DNA from: Parasponia andersonii
Taxonomy: Eukaryota > Streptophyta > Magnoliopsida > Rosales > Cannabaceae
Assembly (NCBI GenBank): GCA_002914805.1
Contig: JXTB01000062.1
Span: 32,536 to 96,535, forward strand
Length of the DNA: 64,000 nucleotides
Reading direction: 5' to 3'
Part shown: positions 1-12,333 of the stretch, one piece after another
Position numbering within the stretch: position 1 is the stretch's first letter
Layout of the letters: every line of letters starts with the position of its first letter
Position numbers and translations under genes: made by a program
Notes under the pieces: generated by a model
What the model saw: the letters and a program-made list of their open reading frames with translations, nothing else
Databases searched by the model: none
What the model was told of the DNA's origin: nothing

Positions 1-48
1 TAATAGTAAAATCAAAATGACTAAACACAAAAGTGGAAGATTTTTAAG
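1..48. other. Flank left of an LTR, possibly a polypurine tract
   Basis: Forty-eight bases before the first LTR. The stretch is moderately purine-rich close to the LTR start. It could be the polypurine tract of an LTR element whose body lies left of the window. Nothing else is recognisable. Confidence 0.25.
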
Positions 49-2361
49 TGTAAGACCCTAAAATAAAATATGCATGAAAATGAACTAAGCTTAATAAGTT
101 AGACTTAGATCCTTAAGAACAGACTTTTACCAATTAAAAATGCTTTCCAAAAATTGAAGATGTTTGCTCAAAAGTTGAAGGGACTAAAATGTCAAAACTT
201 TGAGTATTTGGGTCAAAAGTGTAATTTTGACAAAACATGGGGTGATTATATGAGAGAGTTATTTGAGGCAATTTTAAGACTATATTAAAGTGTAAAAATA
301 AATAAAGAAAAAATATTTAAAAAGATAAGCTATAACTCAATATTTACCATTGGAGAGCATAAATGTTAGAAATCTTAAGATTATGGGCAAAAAATATAAA
401 TTATATAACTTGAAATTTTGGGTTAGAAATTTGGTGAGATAAAAAAATATTTACTTAAGTTTAAGATATGAAATCAAGTATAAGAAATAAATGATGTACG
501 CCTTTTATTTTCTATTTAGCCTAAGTTTAGTTATAGGCCTAAAAAGCGTGATAAATACCTAAGATTATTTAGTCCAAGTATGATTTTAGATTTTAAATCT
601 GTGTTGCCATTAGTGTGTTTGACTCACTTATCATATTATGACCCTTAATTATGAGTAAAATAATTAATAAAAAATAATTCAAAGTAGTTGATGAAAATAA
701 ATATAACTAAGAAAACTTAACTAATTTATGATGATATTAATCAAATCAACAACCAAATTATTGATATGTTTAAAAGATCACCATGATAAAGATTAACGAG
801 AATTAAATCTCATCCATCTAAGTTGAAAGTATAAATTAGTCAATGAATATAACATGTCATTGTTTCTCAAATGTGAAGTTTTATATTTGATCAAGACAGA
901 GTCTTAGTTGTCTTAAGCCCATTAAGTAATTAGAAGTTTTTTTCTTTTTAAAAAAAAGTATGAGTCCACTTTAAATTACTCTAACAAATATAGTATGCAT
1001 ATGTCAGGGCAAAACTTCGATCTAACATATGTACTTAACGAGTGGAACTAGGACGATAATATACGAGCTAAGTATAATCTCACTTATGGCATGGATGGTT
1101 CTAAAATGTTTCATGTTTGTAGTATGATATGTTTGAAATCATTTCATGTGTTAACTTATCTTTATTTTATTGTTGTATGGTCTATATATAATGTATGCCT
1201 ATAAAGATACATTTCTTATGCTATAAAAATAATGTATGCTTATTGTATAATCTTATCATGTAAAAGTACTTTAGCATACTTTAACATTGGAAATGTAAAG
1301 ATAGTGAAATATAAGTTTGGGTTTGTTGTTGAAGCGTACCTACTCATGTTAAGTGAAGACTAAGTAAGATAAAGAATTTGAAGGTGTCGTACCAACCTCC
1401 ACTAGGTGAGGATATCAGAGGGAAAATAAGACCGACCTCCCCTAAGCGAAGATTCCCGATGAAAAGTATGTTAAGATTATGACCGTGGGTATTTTCAGTT
1501 GGATCGCTCCCCTGGTTCCCTATTCAGTAGTGTACACTCAGTACGTACACTAGGATCCCTAAAAAGATAAAATAATAAAGTATAAAGTAATGATTTCATA
1601 CAACTGCATAACCAGACTTTTATAAAAGATTGTTTATTTATGAATAAAATGTTTTATAAGAATTACATTGTACTTGCTGTGCAAATGCTCAGGTTTTATG
1701 AGTATCCATGCTCTAGGTACCAAAGAAAATAAACCTCTGATTTGATTGATGAGTTAGCTTAAATTGAGACGGGGATGAATGTGAGGCACGAGCAATGGAA
1801 TACCGCCATTAAAATTACTTCCACATATATTTTTATTTTGAGACAAATGATTTCAATTATGTAAGCGTGATGTTATTTGAAAACAGACTTATAACTTGGC
1901 ATTTTATTTCACAATACATGGTTTTATTAAATTGAACTTGAAAATATATTTTAATTGAATAGAGTTTAAATGAATGTTTTTCAAAAGATCTAAAAGGGAA
2001 AATGTTTTGATTTAAATAAATGCAAAACTCAAGGGGCTCTATCAAAAAGACCTAAACTGTCTAAGAAGAACTTGGGACTTAAGAGGTCCGTATGTGACCC
2101 CTTCTCACCTAGGAGCCTTTTATGGTTGCACATTATTTAAATTATCATAAGAAAAAGTTTACAAACAAATTTAAATAAAGGTTTCTTAACCATCCAGAAG
2201 CATTTTACTTGTTTTAAAAACTATCAAATTAAGTAAATGGTTAGTTATGAATATAAATCTCTTAAAAATTTGTCCTGAATTTTTAGCATCTAAATTTTCC
2301 TTTTTAAATAAGTAAGCTAAGAATGTAAGTACTTAACAGTCCGAAAAGTCGGGCCTTTACA
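49..2361 (+). mobile_element. LTR of a Ty3/gypsy-like retrotransposon (solo or 3' LTR)
   Basis: A 2.3 kb block that opens with TGTAAGACCC and closes with GGGCCTTTACA, so its ends form the short inverted pair typical of LTRs. It contains no coding region, but has a cluster of CT/GA-rich repeats near 1380-1560 like those in many plant gypsy LTRs. No second copy is in the window. Directly to its right the minus-strand LTR remnant at 2362-4153 starts abruptly, so this LTR appears to break that one. A 5-bp target duplication could not be confirmed, which fits the 3' LTR of an element that extends out of the window on the left. A solo LTR is the alternative. Family not determined. Confidence 0.5.
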
Positions 2362-4153
2362 GTAAATTATTCAAACAATTTTACTGAAATCCAACTGAAA
2401 AGACTATCCAAAGGTTTGTAGCTTTCAAACCATTGTAAAATATAGTCTCAAAAAAAAATTATTGTCCAAAGGTTCAAACATTCCAAACTATTATAAAATA
2501 TCACATCAAAACTAGTACATTTCTATTCAAGTCATGCATATTACAAGTATTACAATCAATGATAAGTCCGAGCTACCAAAATCTGATGACCATAAGTATA
2601 TAATGTAGTGTGAGTCACCCAAATGGGTGACTACACATATGTGTTGTGTCCGAGTAACCTAAATTGGTAACCTTGAGTATGATATGTAGTCTAAACACCT
2701 TAGATAGGGTACCGTAAGTTCGAGTACCCTGAAGAGGTACCGTAAGTCTGACTATTCAATAGGAGTACCGTAAGTCCATTGGCTACGTAGGTGCAATAAA
2801 CGCATGCAATGCTATATGTATGCAGGAATGAGTATATGTACCATTTTCCACAAAATGTCAAAATAGACTATGCAATATTTTTAATTAACCAAGTCCTGTT
2901 TTCAAAACTAAATTCTTATTTCAATTAGATTTCATAGAAATTTCGGCAGCACAATAACCATTTTTATCAAAACTTATAAAATTTAGTTTATGTAAAAAAT
3001 AGTTCCAAAACAAGATAATTTGGTAAGTCAACTAATGTGACATGCCTCCTAGACAGTTAAATATCAAATCATGAAAGAATAGGTATAAATCACATTTTAA
3101 TCAAATATTTCACAAAATTCCAAATTTATTAAAAATATGAGAAATCCAAAATTAAACCAATTTAAAGATCAAATAATCGAATTCATACCTTAAATGAGTG
3201 ATTAGACAATGTTACAGTACTATTGAGAGTATTTGATATTGTTTGCCAGTCATTCAGATGGTCGGGGGTCGTTTTGCACCTTTGATTGTTTGGTATGAAA
3301 ATCCGATTTTTCTAACGAGACCTCAAATGGAGAAACAAATATCTCCACTGAATTCCTAGAATATAAATTAACTAGGTTAGATATATGACTTGACAGATTT
3401 GGGCTCGGATTTAACCCGAGCCCATGACATGCAAAATGAGACAAATTTGAGCCGTCAGATTTCTTTTTTTGTGCCCGTCACAAAATATAGTCAATATATA
3501 TATCAAAATTCTTGTTTCCATGAATATCTCACAAAAACGAAGTTTATTTTACAGTCTAACGATCGGATTGAGAAATTTAAATACAAAACTAAAAGAACAC
3601 AAAATTGTCAAAAATTGCAAAATTTAATCTGGGCAAACTCGAATTTAGATATATATACCATGTGAAAGATCATGAAGAGAGGAATCGGACGTTACCAGTT
3701 TCATAGCGAAAGGATACCAAAATCGGCTGTGGAGAGCATTGGAATCCGTGGTGTTTTGCGGCTTTTAATGGTGAAGGAGGGACTTTTAAGTGGCTTGGCT
3801 GGTGGCGAAAGGATCTTCTAACGATAGGGTGTTAATGCCGATCTGTAGCACGGATCTACGATGGTGTGGAGTGCTTCGTCGGGGCTCATCGGAATTCAGT
3901 GTTTTGATAGTGAGAGAGAGGGTCGGGAGGGAGAAGAAAGAGTGAGTTGATGGGAAAGAAGAAGCCCGCACGACAATCAATAAATGGGCATATGTTTTTG
4001 CAACTTAATCCCTGCTTCAAAAATCTCTAGACTTAAGTTCTTAAAAAAACATGTAATTTAGCCTATAGAGTCATAAAACCTTCTCAATTAAGTCCAAAGT
4101 CAATTTATTTATTTATTTATTTATTTTGTAATTATTTTTTAATGGTCAAAAGA
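2362..4153 (-). mobile_element. LTR remnant related to the LARD family, minus strand
   Basis: Read on the minus strand, this stretch follows the same order of conserved words as the LTR at 32918-34976: a CT-rich leader, a block matching 'ttgactat..ttggtgac' near 3480-3500, a block around 3250-3400 with the 'gaccctc' motif, and a run of 'acttacggta' repeats near 2700-2790. It stops at 2362, where a different LTR begins, so its 3' part is missing here. It meets the 5' LTR of LARD-1 head to head at about 4150-4180, and the exact boundary is blurred because both ends share a short similar sequence. No coding capacity is seen. Old and broken. Confidence 0.55.
4107..4131. repeat. (TTTA)n microsatellite
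   Basis: About six tandem TTTA units close to the outer end of the minus-strand LTR remnant. Confidence 0.8.
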
Positions 4154-6300
4154 TGAAAATACCCTCACAAAAATAAGGGGTTAAAATGGTCATTTGACCC
4201 TAAAAAAATAGACTAATTAAAAATTAAATATATATACATATGTTTCTATCTCTCTTATCGTTTCCCCTTCCTAACTCATTCTTCCTCGTCCCCCTCATCT
4301 CTTGACTAAACGGAGGAGCAGGAGGACCAGCCGCCACTCGCCCTCATCGTGCCATGCCACCGACCGGTGCTACTTCCCCACACTACCAGCAGCCCACTCC
4401 ATCGGTGCCCGATCATTGTCGTGCTCTGTATCGCCACAAATGCCATTAATGGCCGTGGAGGAACTTTGATTTTTCAGCACCATGTCAGATTGTTTCATAG
4501 CGTGTTTTTGGGTTTTTTGGGTTTGTATTGTCGAGAGGAACCTCAAGGTAAATATTTCACGTTCCTATTTTGCCCGAATTAAAAGTTGTCATTTTTGTCT
4601 AATTTTAAGCTCGAGTTTGACTTTTGATTAGAACGTTAGACTATATTTTTTATGTCATTTTTGGAATGTACTCAGAAAATAGTGAAGTTTGATATGTATA
4701 TTGACTATTTTTGGTGACTGACATATAAATGATATCGAACCTTTTAGATTTTGCCTCATTTTGTGTCCCACCGGTTTTGTGTTAGCCCAAACTTGAGTTG
4801 GTCGAATTATATATTTAACTTAGCTATTTTAGACATTCTAAATTCAATAGAGAGGTCCGCTTATTTTTTTGAAGCCGTCGACCCTCCGAACGATCGCCTA
4901 ACAATACCTTAAGGATCTAATAGCGTGGTATCGCCATTCTAGTGAGATAGGGATTCAGTTACCTCTATTCTTATACCAGTTTTTAATAAAACTTTTTTTC
5001 TACAATACATGACGACAAGCATGAGTTCATAACTATTTTGGATATATGTGATGGAATTAAATTATATGATATGTATATTAGATTGCTCTCGTACTTTTCT
5101 GAGTGCAGGTTATTTTTAAAAATATATTCAAATTTAGCTGTTATGCTTCCAATTTTTCTATAGAAATGTAATTAACCATTTTATTAAAAACTAAAGCATT
5201 ATTTGAACTTAAATTACTACATGGTAATATTCACATATCAGTTCAGAGTACACATGTCATAGAATCACACATGAGTACCCAGCTACCATCATGGAGTTTT
5301 TACAGAATGGCTCTATAGCCTTACCGAGTATACAGAGTTTATGAACCCCCGTGAGGTTTTTCTTCTGACTACCTCCCCATTTAGCAGGCGTAGGCAATGC
5401 GGTTACCTCTCAGGTTTGGTAGGCGACACATGGATGTCCCCTCTGGTTATGGGCTATATGTCAACTAGGCTATATGGCACACTAGTGCCAACATTCTTGT
5501 TTCCATTGATGAGAGGTGGTGAACTCATGGGTATGGGTGGATTTGTGTCATGTGTTAGTGGACTGGTTAGTTTTTTGGTATCATGCTCTTAAATATGTAT
5601 ATATGTGTAGGGATTTTTATCTATATATATACACAATGTTTGCAAAGGTATTTTGGATTAAATTAACAGTGCAAAGACTTTCCATCACTAAAATGGTTTT
5701 TAAATGAGGAAGCAATTTCTCTACTAAGCTCTCAAGCTCAACCCCCTATTGTCCTTCCTTTCAGGTGGTTATTCATTCGAGTTAGTTGTCCCATTAGCTA
5801 GGCAAGTCATTCGCCATATGCTCACAATCCTAGTCCTCTCTGGTTGATACCTTTTCTTGTCTCACTCCTTTTCTATGTCTAACTATTTAGCAAAGTTCAA
5901 TGATTCTACTAAAGGAATGTATGAGGATATATTTACTATTATTTAAGGTTTTGGTATATAAATTGGGTACAATAGTTCTTAAGGAACTTATTTTAAAACT
6001 TTTAAGTATTTTTAGAATTTTGATAAACTTTGTAAGTTAAATTTTTGACATTTGGACTCAAGGTTTGAAAAATCTATTTGATAAACACTGTAGCTTTATT
6101 AAACAAAGGTTTTGTACAACTTAACTATGTTTTATTGCATTTTCTTTAGACCCTTTTCTAGATTGAATTTATAATACTTTGAGTACTAGAATGAAAAACC
6201 AAAGTACTTGATTGCTTCTGAATTTTTGCAAATTCTTTGTTTATATTAATTTGCACTCGAAATTACAAAAAATCACGACCCTGAGTTTTGGGTCATGACA
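4154..6300 (+). repeat. 5' LTR of LARD-1
   Basis: About 2.15 kb, matching 10066-12333 along its length. The CT-rich leader (about 4245-4310), the short GC-richer block with small ORFs (4349-4582), the 'gaccctcc..acgatcg' block near 4880 and the terminal TGACA at 6296-6300 all recur in the 3' LTR. The left edge is approximate because it abuts another LTR head to head. Confidence 0.75.
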
Positions 6301-6304
6301 GAAT

Positions 6305-6317
6305 TGGTATCAGAGCA
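6305..6317 (+). promoter_or_regulatory. Primer binding site (initiator tRNA-Met type)
   Basis: TGGTATCAGAGCA lies four bases inside the 5' LTR. It is the standard plant LTR-element primer site, complementary to the 3' end of initiator tRNA-Met. It fixes the 5' LTR end at 6300 and the element as plus strand. Confidence 0.85.
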
Positions 6318-9300
6318 TAACTTAAGATCTGTTTAAGATCAGGCCTTTGTTAATTTCTAATGTTTAAAAATGTCTTGGAAATAATTTTAACAAAAATACC
6401 TCATACATCACATAGAAACTGGCTAGATAAGTTGCTTTTGCTCCTATTCCTTCCAAGTCTTCTCTTAAGCCTCTCCAAAGCGAAATTCTAGTGTCCTTGG
6501 GATGTTAATTTCCTAAGAATTTTAGTCTCGGATGTGACATAAGACTATTGATTTCCGCTCTTAGAGAAATCCCTTACTTCGAATGGACATTCATTCGTAT
6601 ACTCTTCCGTCCATTCAGATTATAGGAAATATGAACCTCGTAGGTTCTAAGGTAGTAATCCAGTATCTTGTATCTTGGTTATTATGTTTTTATTTTCTTG
6701 TGGATAGTCTATGTGTTATCCATTGGGTTATATTATCATTCTTATTTGTAGCATTTGTTTGTGATTGTATTTTCTTAGGGATTTTTGCTTGTGATACACT
6801 GGTTTGGGATTTGCACTTTACAAATGTGGCTTGACTTTATTAGTGTTTATGAGAATGAGATTTTATTTTCTTGGGATTGATATCTTCATGATTACTTGAT
6901 GTGGATACATCTTGGCTCGCTAATATATTGTAGTGTCTATGTTGGTGATACTTTTTAGATAGCAGGCTCATTGATTTAGTGATTAGTTTGGTAATTTGAG
7001 ATATTATTTAACTGTAGTAGTTGCATTTCTCTAGTTTCATCAAGTTTTTTATTGTAATTCTTTGGTTGAGAGCTCGGTTGGATTCAAAATTGAGTTGTTT
7101 AGTTTTGGAACTTTTGAAAATTTCAAGTTGATAATTAAGGTTTTAAACAATGTAGAGCTTTGTATTTGACCAAGGTGACATGTTTATTTTCAAAGAAATC
7201 ATGAACATTTTAAACTCGGGCATTGGTTAGGTTAGAATAATACACTTTTTTAAAGGAAGTATTGTTTTAAATTAATATGACACTTTGAAACTAAGCCTTG
7301 TGAAATTACCAACCTATTTGTATACTAGTGAGATTTTATTTTATATTTAATAATGTTGATTTGATGGACCTTTGGACCAAAGCAATTCATTTTTATAAAT
7401 GTACACACATAAATCAAAGTTTTCAAGTTCTTTTTCTAACTTAGGACTTAGTAGATTACTAAATATTTTTCAATCCCTACTTAAAGCTTGATTTGAGATC
7501 AAATGAATGCTTTCATAAATTGATTCACAAGCTTACTAGAAGAGAAAAATGGATGTAAATTACTTAAGAAAAGTTTTGAATAAAAATATTCACAAGTTTG
7601 ACTACTCGATAAACTTTGATATGGATTAAAAGTGATTTTTGGAGGAAAATTATTTGCTTCACGAGTGTATTTGAAGATTTGTACTTATGATTTTCTTTAG
7701 AATGTATTACTTAGAGAATAGAAATTGATATAACTATTTGCATTATGAAAATTCTTATTGGATGAAAATGTTTGGTTAGAATTTTTGGTTTAGATTTTAT
7801 AGAGCTTGTCACTTGTGCCTAGTACATTCGATGGTTCAAATTGCATGTTTCTTATAAATTTTCTTCGATGTGAATTATCTTGATGGTTAAGGTATGGTCC
7901 TTTGATATTTGTTGGATTGTTTAACCATTGTGATTCTTGCTAACTTGATTTTCCATGGTGTGAACGAAGTTGCGTTGGATTATGTAGAACTTGTTATAAA
8001 TGGATTTAGGCATTGTATAATTAGTTTTGACTGATCTCCCTAGTATTGGAAAAACTGAGGAGGATGAAATTTTGATTTTCAAACCAATGAATGGTATTGA
8101 GTTACATGCGTTGACTTTATATTTGATGGATTTTGAGTTGTGCATATTAGTATGTGATTTCCTTCTTGAAGGTTTAATTGTAGCTTCCAATTCATGGAAC
8201 CTATGTATATATCAATCACTTGGTTACGTCTAGTATAAATTTTCATTAATTATTAATGTTTATTTTGAAAGGTTAAGTGAGAATTGGTGATTGGTTTACT
8301 CATTTTGAGAAAATATTTTGACAATGTTTCACACTTTAATATTTTCTAAATTACTCCCTTTCCCTTATATTTGTTAAAAAAAAATGAAATGTGAACTTTC
8401 AAACTTTTTGAGAAACTTGTTTGGTTAGTTTAGAAAATATTTTGGAATTTTATAACAATATCCCATCGTGTTTGATTGTGATATGGATTGAGGCCCAGAT
8501 ATTTTATTAGTTAAAAAAAAACTGACCATGGTGATTTAAATAATTCCTCATTTACCATTTTACTAAGCAAGTGTGGATTTCGTAATAACTGTTTGTTTTT
8601 TTGGTTATGTTGAACAAGCTAGTATCTTTGTCATACATTCTCAATTGGTTTTAGTAAATGGTCATCATGTATAACTCATCTTTAGGTTAATACTTATGAC
8701 TATTAGAGATTTTCACCACATATGCATGGAATGAAGCTTTTACTAAATCTTGATGTGAGTTAGATCTAAATCCATTATTTTATTTAGAGTATATAACATG
8801 GTTATTGTTATATAATTAATGATAATTAGAATAAGATTACTCATGGATTTTTCTCTAAGAGTTATTGGACTCTACGCTTACATTGTGAAGGGGTACTCGA
8901 AGTTCAGGTTTGGATTACCTTTGGCTAGGGGGAAACCATATCATGAAATAGTGTAGTATTTCTAGGCCCCAAAACTTTTTAAGGTTAATGTTTTCAAAAA
9001 TTGTTTTCATCAAAATTGGAAAGAGGTTGCGTAAGAGACAAGCATTACATGAGGATGGTACGAGACAACTTATCCTCCTAGAACCTTATTTTTAGGGTGT
9101 TAAGTATCGATTTCAGTTATGTGTATATTTCTAGTACATTGGATTGAGTCCATGGAGTTTTCTTTATATCAAGGACTTGTGGAGTCTTTGGTTCAACATT
9201 CATTTTGGTTTTCTTTGATGAGGTTTTACATTGGATAAAAAGGTTTGAAATGCTTTTAAAATTTCTCATGGTTTGGGTACTTGCATTTGAGATTGAAGTT

Positions 9301-10052
9301 TGTACTAATGTTTTCTGTTGGTGATTTCCTATTTCGGTATTCTAGTCTTGCATTTGACTAGAAGTAGTTTGTGTTTGGTGATATTCCTTGCTACAACCGG
9401 AGAACAGAAAATGATTGTAAGCCATTGAACTCTCTTTGTCATCTTCAACATCTATACTCATTTATCTTATGTGGTATAACATATGGATCCTTGTTCTTTG
9501 TCTTAAACTCTATTCGATTATGTTTTATGCTTGAAAAGAGACTACTGCTAGAGTTATTTACTCGTAGATTATCTAGGTCTAGGTTCTAGCTGCAGACAAA
9601 TGGGTATGTCCCAGGGGATTGTTGATCTGGTATGATCAAGGGGACAATATTCTTATATCTAACATTTGGTCTGCTGTTATAGTTTGGTGCCTTACAATCA
9701 GTGTTCAAAGTCATGTGTTTTTGGCTTCTAGTCATGCTTATCATTATTATCTTTTGATCACTTACATACTTGAGGTTGTCGTTCCTAACCATGGTTGTTG
9801 AGATTCTTATATCTATTGATGAGCCATCTTATACTTCCGTATCTCTTCAGGCGCATCCTTATACCATACCAGTCCATTGATGAGATTTTGATGCCAAGTG
9901 AGTACTGTCTGTTTCACAGATTTATATTAGCGAGAGTTCAGTTTCATACTCTTAAATTCTATAGTCAAGTATTCATTACACTTCTAGTAACTATTTCTTA
10001 CAATCTTACTCATACTCTCAATTTGTACTTGAATTTCAGGATAAAATTCTTA
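6318..10052 (+). mobile_element. Non-coding interior of LARD-1
   Basis: About 3.7 kb of T-rich sequence with only short chance frames. Several blocks recur in the same order in the interior of LARD-2: the leader after the primer site (6330-6660 with 35000-35350), a block near 7110-7230 (with 35660-35790), a block near 8880-9010 (with 37670-37810) containing 'aggtttgg.ttgcc', and one near 9620-9720 (with 38500-38600). Shared order without coding capacity suggests RNA-level constraint (packaging, dimerisation) or simply descent from one source copy. Confidence 0.65.
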
Positions 10053-10065
10053 TAAGGGGAGGAGA
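10053..10065 (+). promoter_or_regulatory. Polypurine tract of LARD-1
   Basis: TAAGGGGAGGAGA directly before the 3' LTR, where plus-strand DNA synthesis would be primed. Confidence 0.65.
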
Positions 10066-12333
10066 TAGTACAATCCTATATTTTTTAAGGATAAAATGGT
10101 CATTTCACCTTAAAAAAATATATAAAAAATTAAATATATATATACATATGTTTCTCTCTCTCTTGTCCTCTCCCCTTCCAGACTCACTCTCTCTTGTCTC
10201 CCTCATCTCTCGGCCGAATAGAGGAGTAGGAGGACTAGCCACCACCTACTCTCGTCGTGGCCCGCCACCGATCGGCGCTGCCTCACCGCACTGCCAGCAA
10301 CCCATGCCACCGGTCCCCGATCAACACTGAGCTCTACATGGCTAGAAATGCCATTAATGGACGTAGAGGAACTTTGAATTTTCGGCATCGTTTTGGACCA
10401 TTTCACAACGTGTTCTTGTGCTCATTGGGTTCGTATCATCGAGAGGAATCTCAATGTATGTATTCACGATCCCATTTGCTTGGATTAAAAGTTACCATTT
10501 TTGTCTATTTTTTAGCTCGAGTTTGACTTTTGATCCGACTGTTAGATTATATTTTTGATGTCATTTTTGAAATGTACTCAAAAAATTTTGAAGTTTGATA
10601 TGTATATATATATATTGACTATCTTTGGTGACTGACATGAAAAACAATATCTAACGACTTAGATTTTATCTTGTTTTATATGCCATCAGTCCAATGTCTG
10701 CCCAGACCCAAATTGGTTGAATTATATGTCTAACTTAGTTATTTTGGGCATTAGGAATTCAATGGAGAGATCCTCTAATTTATTTGAAGCTCCATTGAGA
10801 AGTTGATTTTTCCCAAGTGAGCGATCAAGGGCGTGGAATTGGTTCTCGACCCTCTAAACGATCGTCTAACAATACCTTGAGGATCTAATAGCATGGTTCT
10901 CTATTCTAGTAAGGTAGGAATTCGATTACCTCTGGTTTTATATTTTATAATGTTTTTTTATTAAAACTTATTTTGTACAATAAATGATGACAAATATGAT
11001 TTTAGAACTATTTTGGATATATGTGATGGAATTGAATTGTATGATATATATATATTGGATTACTTTGCGACTGTTCTGAGTGTAGGTTATTTTAGGATTT
11101 ATTAAAATTGAGCTATTATGTTGTCTCTTTTTCTCTAAAAATATAATTAACCATTTTATTAAAAACAAAAGCATCATTTGATCATAATTACTGCATGGCT
11201 ATTTTTATACATCAGTTTAGAGTACACGTATCATAGGATCATACATGAGTACGAAATTAGCATCATGGGGTTTTTGTAGTGTGGTGTTATGGCCCCATCG
11301 ACGGTGTAGAGTCCTTGAACCCATGCGGAGTTTTTTTTTTCTAATTACCTCCCTACTTGGCGGGTGTAGGCAATGCGGTTGCACCTCTAGGTTTGGTAGG
11401 TGATACATGGGTGTCCCCTCCAATTATGGGCTAGGTGTCAGACAGGCTATATGGCATAGGTAGTGCCAACATCCTGTTTTCCATTGATGAGAGATAGTGA
11501 ACTCATGGTATGGATGAATTTGTATCATATGTCAATGGACTGATTGGTTTTTGGATATCATGCTCTTATATTTGTATATATATGTAAGTGCATACAGACT
11601 ATCGATTTTGGGGATATTTATGTATATATGTATACACATGATTTGTAAAAGTGTTTTGGATTAAACTAACTATGTAGGGACTTTCCATCACTAAAAACAT
11701 TTTTAAATGAGATAACAATTTCTCTACTAATCTTTCGAGCTCATTCCTCCTATTTTCCTTCCTTTCAGATGATTGTTCATTCAAGTTAGTTGTCTCATTC
11801 GGTAGGCAAGTTGTTGGGCTTATGCTCACAGTCGTATTCCTCTCTGGTTGGTACCTTTTTCTTGTCTCACTCTTTTTCTATGTCTAACTGTTTAGCCAAG
11901 TTCATTGATTCTACTAAGGGCATGCATAAGGATGTATTTACTATTATTTGAAGTTTTAGTGTATAAATTAGGCACAATAGTTTCTAAGGAGCTTACTTTC
12001 AAAATTTTAAGTACTTCGAATTTTGACAAACTTTGTAAGTTAAATTTTTGACATTTGGACTCAATGTTTGAAAAATCTATTTAATCAACGTTGTACCTTT
12101 ATTAAACCAAGTTTTTATACAACTTAACTATATTTTATTGAATTTTAGTTGGCATATCTTTCTTAATAAATTAAACCAAAGATGGACCCCTTTTTATATC
12201 GAATTTCTAATACTTTGAGGACTAGAATAAAAAACCTAAATACTTGATTTCTTCTGAATTTTCGCAAATTTTTTATTTATATTAATTTACACAAAATTAT
12301 AAAAGTCGAGTCTTTGGGTTTTGGGTCGTGACA
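10066..12333 (+). repeat. 3' LTR of LARD-1
   Basis: About 2.27 kb, the direct repeat of 4154-6300, ending with 'gggtcgtgaca' at 12333. The next bases are host sequence from a CRK kinase exon read on the minus strand. Confidence 0.75.

Larger units (their letters stand above)
4154..12333 (+). mobile_element. LARD-1: LTR retrotransposon without recognisable gag-pol
   Basis: Two direct repeats of about 2.2 kb (4154-6300 and 10066-12333) bound a 3.77 kb interior. Both repeats end with a 'gacccaaaaccc'-type block and TGACA. A primer site lies just inside the 5' LTR, and a purine tract just before the 3' LTR. The interior has no long open frame and none of the gag, protease, RT, RNase H or integrase motifs I looked for. 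This is the layout of a large retrotransposon derivative (LARD), which would depend on an autonomous partner for its enzymes. LARD-2 (32918-40290) is a relative with the same organisation. The LTRs differ by roughly 15 percent by eye, so the insertion is old. No matching target duplication was found. The right end lies inside a CRK kinase exon. Confidence 0.75.

Noticed and set aside
6305-6317. tRNA-like word
   Set aside because: Only 13 bases complementary to the tRNA 3' end, at the canonical place of a primer binding site. No tRNA gene is present here or elsewhere in the window.
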